DNA of 64,000 bases from Crateriforma spongiae (GTDB lineage Bacteria; Planctomycetota; Planctomycetia; Pirellulales; Pirellulaceae): contig NZ_JAAXMS010000006.1 in assembly GCF_012290005.1 (NCBI RefSeq), positions 248,001-312,000 on the forward strand. Reading direction: 5' to 3'. The notes under the pieces are model-generated. The model saw only the letters and a program-made list of their open reading frames with translations. It did not search any database and had not been told where the DNA came from. The position numbers were made by a program, and so were the translations under genes. Of the stretch, positions 1-7,283 are shown piece by piece; within the stretch, counting starts at the first letter, position 1; every line of letters begins with the position of its first letter.

Positions 1-554
1 TCGAACGTGCTATCAAACGTGGTACGGGCGAATTGGACGGCGGGGACATGGAAGAAATCCTGTACGAAGGCTACGGCCCCGGCGGCGTCGCGGTGATGTG
101 CGAAGCGATGACGGACAACCGGAATCGTACCGCCCCGGAGATGAAGCAACTGTTTTCCAAGTTCGGCGGTAATCTGGGAAACAGCGGCTGTGTGTCGTAC
201 TTGTTCGACCGCAAGGGCGTCGTGGTTTTTGATGACGGCGTGGACGAAGAACAGGTGACGATGATCGCCATGGAACACGGTGGCGAAGACATCGACCACA
301 ACGACGACGGCAAGCTGCAGGTGACCTGCACGCCCGACGCTTTTGACGGTCTGGTCGAGGCTTTCACCGATGCCGAGTTGGCGATCGATTACAGCGAAGT
401 TTCACAGGTCCCCCAGACGACCGTCGATCTGGAATCGGACATGGCGCGAAAGGTGTTGTCGCTGCTGCAGGCGTTGGATGACCATGATGACGTCCAAAAT
501 GTCAGCACGAATCTGAACATCACCGACGAAGCGTTGCTGGAAGAAGACGCCTGA
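1..554 (+). CDS. yebC: YebC/PmpR family transcriptional regulator (5' partial)
   Basis: The reading frame is open from base 3 at the window edge to TGA at 552-554, so the N-terminal part of the gene lies outside. The visible part reads ERAIKRGTGE, then an EEILYEGYGPGGVAV stretch, then NRNRTAPEMKQLFSKFGGNLG. These are hallmark segments of YebC/TACO1 proteins, which are about 240-250 residues long and bind DNA as regulators; some members have been linked to translation of proline-rich motifs. The C-terminal half has the usual acidic two-domain layout. A TTG at 33 could be mistaken for a start but lies inside the conserved domain. No Holliday-junction genes (ruvABC), a common neighbour, are visible in this window. 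Confidence 0.93.
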   Translation, partial: ERAIKRGTGELDGGDMEEILYEGYGPGGVAVMCEAMTDNRNRTAPEMKQLFSKFGGNLGNSGCVSYLFDRKGVVVFDDGVDEEQVTMIAMEHGGEDIDHNDDGKLQVTCTPDAFDGLVEAFTDAELAIDYSEVSQVPQTTVDLESDMARKVLSLLQALDDHDDVQNVSTNLNITDEALLEEDA

Positions 555-676
555 AAACCGGGCGGATGACCTAAGCTGGTCAAACTTTGACGGTTGTGTG
601 GGCGCGGGCCGGTGCGCCCGGTTATTCGCTCCGACACTGTTCAAAGGTTCGTGTGGGTCGTGCCGATCGCAACGAT

Positions 677-2824
677 ATGCGTTCTGGTACACCCATCATC
701 CGATTCCCGCGACAGGGCGTTGCCCCGTCGACTCGCTGGCGCCGCGGCCGATCGCTGCGACGCGGTCGACGATGGCTGGTGATCGCGCTAGGGGCAATCC
801 AGGTGGTGGGGGCCACGCCGATGGCAGCCCAACCGCCTTGTCCGATCCGCTTGCCCGCGTCCGATTCCGGCCCTGCGACTGCCGACAGTCGCCTCCGTCC
901 CGGTCAAAAGTCGTTTGATCTGGCGTCGGTTCGAATCCAGGTGACCGACGATTTCGCGTTGCCACCCGAATCGTCCGACGGGGCAGATGCCGTCGATCCG
1001 CCATCGCTGGGATCGGCTCAAGCGGAACCGACGCCGGTCGCACCGGTGGCTATTGATGCCCCATTTGTTCCCTTGGAAACGCCCGACACGGTGTTGCCAC
1101 CAACACCCCAGGTGCCGGGTGATGTTTTTTCGCTGGCGACGCCGATCACCGACAATCACGGTTGGCTGGATCCGTATCGCGGCAGGGTGCTGGAGATTGA
1201 AACGGATGCCACGGATGTTACCGAGGCACCGAACGGCCAAAGCATCCCGTCGTCGGACGAAGTTCACCTTTGGTGGCAAGACGCCCTGAAGCAACCTTTG
1301 GGCATGTCGCCACGTGCGATCCCGGTCGACGTTTCTTGGCTGACCCGGACGGCACTGCAATCATCGCCGCTGGTTCAATCTTTGCTGACCCAGCCAAAGA
1401 TTGACCAGACGGCGGTGGTGATCGCCGACGCGGAATTCGATGCCGCGGTTTATCTGGAAGGCAAGTTTGTTGACACCGATGAACCGGTCGGCGACACGTT
1501 GACGACCGGCCGCGCGTTCGGTCGCTACCGTGACGAAACGTTTTCCGCCGACGTCGGCATGAATCGCCAGTTGCGTGGCGGGGGAACGTTGGAAGCGGTA
1601 CAGCGTGGTGGTTTTCAACAAAACAACAGCGACTTTCTGGTACCCAATCCTCAGGGAACCACACGGTTGGAACTGAACTATTCCCAACCGTTGCTGAAGA
1701 ACCACGGACGTGCGGTCAACGAAATCAGCATCGTTCTGGCCAGCATCGACGTCCGATTGACGCGTGGCGAAGTCCGGCAAGCGTTGGAAAAGCATTTGGT
1801 GTCGGTCACCCGTGCGTATTGGGATCTATACCAGGCCCGTTGCGAATGGATGCAGCGGAGCCGCTTGCTGCGACGCACCGAAAAGCTGCATTCCATCGTC
1901 GTGGCACGTCAGCATGTCGATACGATCACACGGCAACGTTTGCGATCCGAGGCGGCTTTGGCCGAACGCCGCACGGGGCTAAGTCGTGCGGAGGCATCGA
2001 TCGGCGACGCCCAAGCCAAATTACGGATGCTGACGGGCAGCGAGATTTTGCAGCACGACGTGCATGTCGAATTGACGCCCCAGGAAGTCCCACCGGCCGT
2101 GCTGATTCCCATCGCCACGCGTGATGCGGCGGTCATGGCGCTGGATAATCGTCCTGATTTGGATGTCGCAATGCAGCGGATTCGATCGGCATCGGCCAAG
2201 ATCGGGGTCGCCAAAAATCAGGTTCTGCCGCGGCTGGATTTGTTGCTGACGGGATACGTCGCGGGTCTGGATTCACGCCGCGATACTTGGGGGGCCTTTC
2301 TGAACCAATTCTCCGACGGTGCACCCACCTACGCGGCCGGATTGCGCTGGGAATTGCCGGTCGGCAATCGCGCGGCGCGGGCACGATTGACGCGCAACCG
2401 TTGGGAATACTGTCGGGCGCTGGAAGAATTCCGACAAGCGACCGAGTCGGTGTTAGCCGATGTCGACATCGCCACACGCGAAACCAAGACCAGCTATCAA
2501 GAAATGTCGGCTCGCTATCAGTCGATTTTGGCCGCGCGTCGCGAAGTCGACTACTTGCAACAACGCTATGAACGCTTGGTCGAACCGCAACAGTCCGCAA
2601 TCGTACTGATCGAAGACTTGCTGGACGCCCAACAGCGATTGTTCAACGCGGAAAAAGACTTTGTCGACGCGCAGGTGGCCTATGCGATGTCGTGGGTCGA
2701 ATTACGTCGATCCATGGGGGTCTTGTTGCGGGCCGCGTCAAACCAAACGGATGACGTGGACGCTGTGCAACAGGTTGATGCACCGGAGATGATGTCTGGC
2801 GATGTCGTGGAGCTGACGCAATGA
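677..2824 (+). CDS. TolC-family outer membrane efflux protein
   Basis: Outer-membrane channel subunit of a tripartite export system. I chose ATG 677 (715 aa) over the upstream TTG 587 because it places a basic region and a hydrophobic stretch (RRWLVIALGAIQVVGATPMAAQ region, about residues 35-55) as a signal peptide. A Pro-rich linker of about 150 residues follows, which is longer than in E. coli TolC. Then come two repeats of long amphipathic helices (QARCEWMQRSRLLRRTEKL and the C-terminal VEPQQSAIVLIEDLLDAQQRL segment) typical of OEP/TolC domains. The stop overlaps the SecA-like start by ATGA (2821-2824), so it heads a five-gene operon. No inner-membrane pump of the ABC, RND or MFS class is encoded beside it. 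Confidence 0.88.
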   Translation: MRSGTPIIRFPRQGVAPSTRWRRGRSLRRGRRWLVIALGAIQVVGATPMAAQPPCPIRLPASDSGPATADSRLRPGQKSFDLASVRIQVTDDFALPPESSDGADAVDPPSLGSAQAEPTPVAPVAIDAPFVPLETPDTVLPPTPQVPGDVFSLATPITDNHGWLDPYRGRVLEIETDATDVTEAPNGQSIPSSDEVHLWWQDALKQPLGMSPRAIPVDVSWLTRTALQSSPLVQSLLTQPKIDQTAVVIADAEFDAAVYLEGKFVDTDEPVGDTLTTGRAFGRYRDETFSADVGMNRQLRGGGTLEAVQRGGFQQNNSDFLVPNPQGTTRLELNYSQPLLKNHGRAVNEISIVLASIDVRLTRGEVRQALEKHLVSVTRAYWDLYQARCEWMQRSRLLRRTEKLHSIVVARQHVDTITRQRLRSEAALAERRTGLSRAEASIGDAQAKLRMLTGSEILQHDVHVELTPQEVPPAVLIPIATRDAAVMALDNRPDLDVAMQRIRSASAKIGVAKNQVLPRLDLLLTGYVAGLDSRRDTWGAFLNQFSDGAPTYAAGLRWELPVGNRAARARLTRNRWEYCRALEEFRQATESVLADVDIATRETKTSYQEMSARYQSILAARREVDYLQQRYERLVEPQQSAIVLIEDLLDAQQRLFNAEKDFVDAQVAYAMSWVELRRSMGVLLRAASNQTDDVDAVQQVDAPEMMSGDVVELTQ

Positions 2825-4851
2825 TTCCGCGATTCACCATGGGTTTGGCACGCAAACGTGATCGCATGTCGATCGGGGACCGTTATCGCGTCGGGGTTCG
2901 TGAGATGGTTCGTCGTGGCTGCGACGAATTGACCCCGCTGTGTGAAGACGCCCATGATCGCTGGATGGGACGGTCACCACACCAGGTGCGCGATCAGTTC
3001 ACCATGCTGCGTGGCCAGATCGTTGATGGCATCTTTGCGACCGACGATGCTTCGGTGTGGGCTGATTTGGCGGGATGCATTACCGCGGCGCTTCAGCACA
3101 CGCTGGGCAAGCGTTTGTATCCGACTCAGATTCTAGCGGGATGGCATATCGCCGCCGGCCGGATCGCTCAAATGCAAACCGGTGAAGGCAAGACGTTGGC
3201 GTGTTTCTTGCCGGCTTGCCTGATGGCGGCAACCGGACGCGGTGTGCATGTGGTTTGTCCCAATGATTATCTGGCACAACGTGACGCTCAGTTGCTTTCG
3301 CCGGCTTTCGCATCGCTAGGGTTGGCGTGTGGTGTCGTTCTGGATGATCAGGATTCGGCGGCGAAAACGGATCTGTATCATGGCGACGTGGTGTATGCAC
3401 CGGGCGCGGTGTTGGGGTTCGACTATTTGCGCGACCGATTGGCCGAAACACAGTGGATGCGGCTGGGGCGATCCCAACGTCTGGCCCAATCAGCGATGGG
3501 GCACGGACGGCCGCCTGCGATGATGCGTCCGTTGCACGCGGTCATTGTGGACGAGGCGGATCACGTATTGATTGACGACGCCGTGTCGCCACTGATTTTG
3601 TCACAGCGTCGTCAAGTCGGGCGGCAATTGGATGACCTGTTGATGTCGGCTCGTCGGGCCGCGATGCGGATGCAATCCGACATCGACTATGTGGTTCGTC
3701 AGGAGGATCGCCAAGTCGAATTCACCGCCGATGGGTTTCATCGCGTCTACGCCGATCAATGGCCCGTGGATGATGCAAGACTGAAAAGACCGTGGCATGA
3801 CTACGTGCGTGCGGCGCTGTTGGCTCAGCACGTGTTTCAACGCGACCGTGATTACGTGATTCAAGATCAAACGGTCCAGATCGTCGATCGGTCCACCGGG
3901 CGAATCTTTGCCGACCGCAGTTGGTCCGGCGGCATCCACCAAGCGGTTGAAGCCAAGGAAGGTGTCCCGGTGACGGCCGAAACGGAATCGGCCAGCCAAA
4001 CGACGCGGCAAGCCTTCTTTCGCCGCTATCAATGGATCGGCGGGATGACGGGGACATCGGATGGTTGTCAGCGGGAATTTGCTTCGGTGTATCGCTGTTG
4101 CGTCCAGACGATTCCGTTGCGTTTGGCCAGTCGCCGGTGTGTATTGGCCGACGCGATCTTTGCCGACCAAGATGCCAAGTTCCAGTGGATTGTTGATGAA
4201 GCGATGCATGCTTCGCGGATCGGTCGTGCGGTGTTGATCGGCACGCTAAGCATCGAACAGTCGCTGGCGATTTCCCAACTTTTTGATCGGTGCGGTGTCC
4301 GGCATCAGGTGTTAAGTGGGATTCAAGACCGTGGGGAAGCGGAGATCATCGCCGACGCCGGGCAAAGTGGTGCGGTGACCGTGGCGACCAGCTTGGCCGG
4401 ACGCGGGACCGACATCGCATTGGATGCGACGACTCGGCAACGTGGCGGTTTGCACGTCATCGTGTGCGAACACCATCGTCTGGCTCGGGTGGATCGTCAG
4501 TTGATCGGTCGGTGCGCGCGTGGTGGCGATCCGGGGACGGCGCGGTTCTGTCTGGCCGCCGACGACGGAATCGCCCAAGGCCGCAACGACTGGTTCGGGG
4601 GCCTGATTCGCGGGCACGTTCGGTCGGCCGGAAACGGCGTGGCCGGATCGCATGACCACGGGGCGCTGGTTCATCCAGTCGATGTTCCGCCGGGGCAACT
4701 GCGTCAACACGTTTTGGATATTCAACAGAACCAACAACGCAACGAAACCGCCGCGCGGCTGGCAATGATGCGGCAACATCAGGTCGATCAGGCTTGGCAG
4801 ACGTCACGGCCGGCCTGGCAACCCGATTCCGAGCTTTCCTTTCAAGGATGA
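2821..4851 (+). CDS. SecA-like translocase ATPase lacking the C-terminal helical wing/scaffold region
   Basis: 676 aa. The DEAD motor of SecA is clear: MQTGEGKT Walker A at 118-125, CPNDYLAQRD near 146-155, VDEAD Walker B at 243-247, the WSGGIHQAVEAKEGV block near 368-382 with GGMTGT at 407-412, ATSLAGRGTD (motif V, 522-531) and QLIGRCARGGDPGT (motif VI, 560-573). A PPXD-like segment lies between DEAD and the WSGG block. SecA proteins are normally 800-950 aa. Here only about 100 residues follow motif VI, so most of the helical wing/scaffold and the zinc tail are missing. It overlaps TolC (ATGA) and abuts an HlyD gene. Family knowledge says SecA drives polypeptides through SecYEG. I infer that this divergent copy serves the operon's own export machine and is not the housekeeping SecA. 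Confidence 0.87.
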   Translation: MIPRFTMGLARKRDRMSIGDRYRVGVREMVRRGCDELTPLCEDAHDRWMGRSPHQVRDQFTMLRGQIVDGIFATDDASVWADLAGCITAALQHTLGKRLYPTQILAGWHIAAGRIAQMQTGEGKTLACFLPACLMAATGRGVHVVCPNDYLAQRDAQLLSPAFASLGLACGVVLDDQDSAAKTDLYHGDVVYAPGAVLGFDYLRDRLAETQWMRLGRSQRLAQSAMGHGRPPAMMRPLHAVIVDEADHVLIDDAVSPLILSQRRQVGRQLDDLLMSARRAAMRMQSDIDYVVRQEDRQVEFTADGFHRVYADQWPVDDARLKRPWHDYVRAALLAQHVFQRDRDYVIQDQTVQIVDRSTGRIFADRSWSGGIHQAVEAKEGVPVTAETESASQTTRQAFFRRYQWIGGMTGTSDGCQREFASVYRCCVQTIPLRLASRRCVLADAIFADQDAKFQWIVDEAMHASRIGRAVLIGTLSIEQSLAISQLFDRCGVRHQVLSGIQDRGEAEIIADAGQSGAVTVATSLAGRGTDIALDATTRQRGGLHVIVCEHHRLARVDRQLIGRCARGGDPGTARFCLAADDGIAQGRNDWFGGLIRGHVRSAGNGVAGSHDHGALVHPVDVPPGQLRQHVLDIQQNQQRNETAARLAMMRQHQVDQAWQTSRPAWQPDSELSFQG

Positions 4852-4856
4852 ATGTG

Positions 4857-5690
4857 ATGCGTTTGTCGATCATGGTGCCGGCCATCGCATGGCTGGTTTG
4901 CACATCAATGGTTCGGGCCGAAGGCGTGCGGGGATTCTCCGAACCATATCGTCGCGTGATGGTTTCCGCCTCGGAGATGGGGACGTTGGCGGCGATCGAC
5001 GTGGTCGAAGGACAGCATGTACAGCGCGATCAAGTTTTGGGCCAATTGGACGATCGCGTTCTGCAAGCCAGCTTGAAGATCGCACAAGCCGCCAAGGATG
5101 CCGAAGGAGCCCTGCGGGCCGCCAAGATCGACTTGGAAATCAAGAAGCGTCACTTGGAAGGCTTCGTCGAACTCAGTCAGGCGGGCAATGCAAGTGTCCG
5201 GGAAGTGGAGCGGGCCCAGGCGGACTTTGACCAAGCACTCGCGCGGGTTCAGGCCGCCGAAGAACAGATTTTGTTGCGGCAGCTGGAATACGATCGCACG
5301 ATTCAGCAGATCGAACAACGCCGGGTTCGCGCGCCTTTTGATGGCATCGTGACGGAGATCATCAAGCGCCCCGGCGAATTCGTTTCCCCCACAGACCCGG
5401 TGATTTTCGAAGTGGTGCAACTGGATACGCTCCGGTGCAACCTGACGATTCCCAACGATCAGATCCAGCACTTGCGTTTGGGCATGGAAGTCAAATTGGT
5501 CGTGGGACAGCGGCAGGAACCCGTCACCGCGATGGTCGAATACATCTCGCCCGTCGTCGATCCACAAAGCGGAACGGTTCTGGTGAAGTTGCGAATCCCT
5601 AACAGTTCACAAGAGCTGAAGGCGGGGTTGGTTTGCCGTTTGGATTTGCCAGGTGATACACGCACCGCACGGTTGTTGCGGACCCGCTGA
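4857..5690 (+). CDS. HlyD-family periplasmic adaptor subunit
   Basis: About 277 aa. ATG 4857 has an AAGGA ribosome-binding site 8 nt upstream, and an ATG at 4848 overlapping the SecA-like stop is the alternative. The N-terminus is a signal peptide or anchor (RLSIMVPAIAWLVCTSMVRA). A lipoyl-like half motif (SEMGTLAAIDVVEGQHVQRD), a coiled-coil hairpin (about residues 60-150), the second half motif RRVRAPFDGIVTEIIKRPGE and a beta-barrel domain follow, ending with the typical LKAGLVCRLDLP. Adaptors of this class bridge inner-membrane components and TolC through the periplasm. The stop overlaps the next start by one base (TGATG). This is the simplest of three HlyD-type polypeptides in the operon. 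Confidence 0.87.
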   Translation: MRLSIMVPAIAWLVCTSMVRAEGVRGFSEPYRRVMVSASEMGTLAAIDVVEGQHVQRDQVLGQLDDRVLQASLKIAQAAKDAEGALRAAKIDLEIKKRHLEGFVELSQAGNASVREVERAQADFDQALARVQAAEEQILLRQLEYDRTIQQIEQRRVRAPFDGIVTEIIKRPGEFVSPTDPVIFEVVQLDTLRCNLTIPNDQIQHLRLGMEVKLVVGQRQEPVTAMVEYISPVVDPQSGTVLVKLRIPNSSQELKAGLVCRLDLPGDTRTARLLRTR

Positions 5691-7279
5691 TGCATTCGGT
5701 TCGCGTGCCTCAAGCCACGCGGATGGGATCGAGTGAACAGGAAGGTGGGAGTTCCGTGTCGCAGTATGAATCCATCACGAATCGCAGCAGCGACGCCGGC
5801 GGGCGGGCGGTGCCCGATCGTTCGCACTCTGGTTCGGCCGATGCGACGGCGGCGCTCGATGACGCCGTGCATTTGTTGTCCCGTTTGGGACAGGCCGGTG
5901 ATTCGATCGATCCTGCCGCGGTCGTTTTGGCCGACGCTTTAGAGCTTCAGATCCGCTTGGAATCGCATCGTGACCTGCACGATGCCATGTGCGAAGCGGC
6001 CGGTTGGATGGGACGGTCGTGGGCGGCGCGGACGGTCATCGTCGGCTTCATCGATGCCCCCGAATCGCCTTGCCGCGATGCGATCGTCTGGCACTGTCAA
6101 ACGGGGGAGGATCCCGAAGAAAGGATCGAAAGCAAGCTTGATTCGCAACAAGACGCCGCGCTGGACGAGGCGCTGCGGCGTGGCGAGCCCACGTGGTTCC
6201 CGCCACGGCATTCCGGCGATCGCTGTGGGGCTTTGGCGATCGAGCGATTGGCGAAATCGATCGATGCGACGCTGTTGCTGACCGCTCCCTTGGTCGACGA
6301 GCGGCTTCGTTGTTGTGGCGTGGTGTTGCTGGTCGATCCGTCACCACCCGATCCATCCATTTGCATTCAAAACCGCGTGGATGCGGTGGCGGTGCCGCTG
6401 GCGGAAAAGCTTGCGCAACTGCATCGGCATCGACCGTCACGACTGCAACGCTGGTTGGGGGACGTCGGCAATGCGATCAGCGGCCGAAGCGGCACGATTC
6501 TGTGGTGCTGCGTCGTGTGCGTGTGTTTGTTGTTGATGATTCCCGTTCCGTACAACATTCATGGCCAGTGTGAATTGCTGCCCAGCGGACGCCGTTTCGT
6601 GGTGGCACCGGTCGATGGTCCTTTGGAATCTTCGCGGGTGCGACGTGGGGATTCGGTCGCCCGGGGCGATGTGTTGGCCGTCATCAATGCGTCGGAGATG
6701 GATTTGGAATTGGCGGCGTTGGAAGCGGAATTGGCGCGTTCTCGCAAGGCAATCGACACCTATTTGGCGGAAAGCAAAACGGCACAACAACAGTTGGCGG
6801 AACTGGAAGCAGAACGCTTCGAACTGGAATCCCAATTGTTGCGGCATCGTCGCAGCCAACTGCAATTGACCAGTCCGATTGATGGAGTGGTCATCCGCGG
6901 CGATCTTCGTGACGCCGAAGACGCACCGCTGACGCGCGGTCAAACACTGTTTGAAGTCGCGCCTTTGGGACGTCAGCGTTTGGAGATCGCGATCCCACAA
7001 GCGGAAATCGCCTACGCCGCCGCGGGGTCAACGGCCACGTTTCGGCTTCACGCTTTTGCCGATCGCGATTGGATGACGACGGTGCGTCGCATTCACCGGA
7101 CCGCTGATGTCAAAGACCGAGAAAACGTATTCATCGCCGAAGCGGTCATCGATGACCCGGAACATCTTTTGCGACCAGGCATGAAGGGGCGTGCCTGGAT
7201 CGAATCGGGGACGGCTTCGTTGGGGTGGGTGATGTTGCATCGGCCCATCGCCCGGTTACGTGTCTGGTTGGGATGGTGA
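5690..7279 (+). CDS. GAF-domain / HlyD-type adaptor fusion protein
   Basis: 529 aa. Residues about 75-235 resemble a GAF-type sensor domain (RLESHRDLHDAMCEAAGWMG start, then a conserved LLLTAPLVDERLRCCGVVLLV strand region). One membrane span (about 264-284, ILWCCVVCVCLLLMIPV) follows. The periplasmic part has HlyD barrel-sandwich halves (VVAPVDGPLESSRVRRGDSV and LTSPIDGVVIRGD) around a short coiled coil, then a barrel ending RPGMKGRAWIE. Topology implies a cytoplasmic GAF linked through the membrane to an adaptor, so export could be gated by a cytoplasmic ligand; that is inference. Start ATG 5690 overlaps the previous stop by 1 nt and the stop lies 4 nt before the M50 gene. GAF assignment is from fold-like pattern only. 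Confidence 0.78.
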   Translation: MHSVRVPQATRMGSSEQEGGSSVSQYESITNRSSDAGGRAVPDRSHSGSADATAALDDAVHLLSRLGQAGDSIDPAAVVLADALELQIRLESHRDLHDAMCEAAGWMGRSWAARTVIVGFIDAPESPCRDAIVWHCQTGEDPEERIESKLDSQQDAALDEALRRGEPTWFPPRHSGDRCGALAIERLAKSIDATLLLTAPLVDERLRCCGVVLLVDPSPPDPSICIQNRVDAVAVPLAEKLAQLHRHRPSRLQRWLGDVGNAISGRSGTILWCCVVCVCLLLMIPVPYNIHGQCELLPSGRRFVVAPVDGPLESSRVRRGDSVARGDVLAVINASEMDLELAALEAELARSRKAIDTYLAESKTAQQQLAELEAERFELESQLLRHRRSQLQLTSPIDGVVIRGDLRDAEDAPLTRGQTLFEVAPLGRQRLEIAIPQAEIAYAAAGSTATFRLHAFADRDWMTTVRRIHRTADVKDRENVFIAEAVIDDPEHLLRPGMKGRAWIESGTASLGWVMLHRPIARLRVWLGW

Positions 7280-7283
7280 TCGG

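Noticed and set aside
587-676. TTG start for the TolC gene
   Set aside because: It would put 30 extra residues before the signal peptide; ATG 677 gives a normal exported start.
918-945. tRNA-like GGTTCGAATCC string
   Set aside because: It lies inside the TolC coding sequence and no cloverleaf can be built around it.
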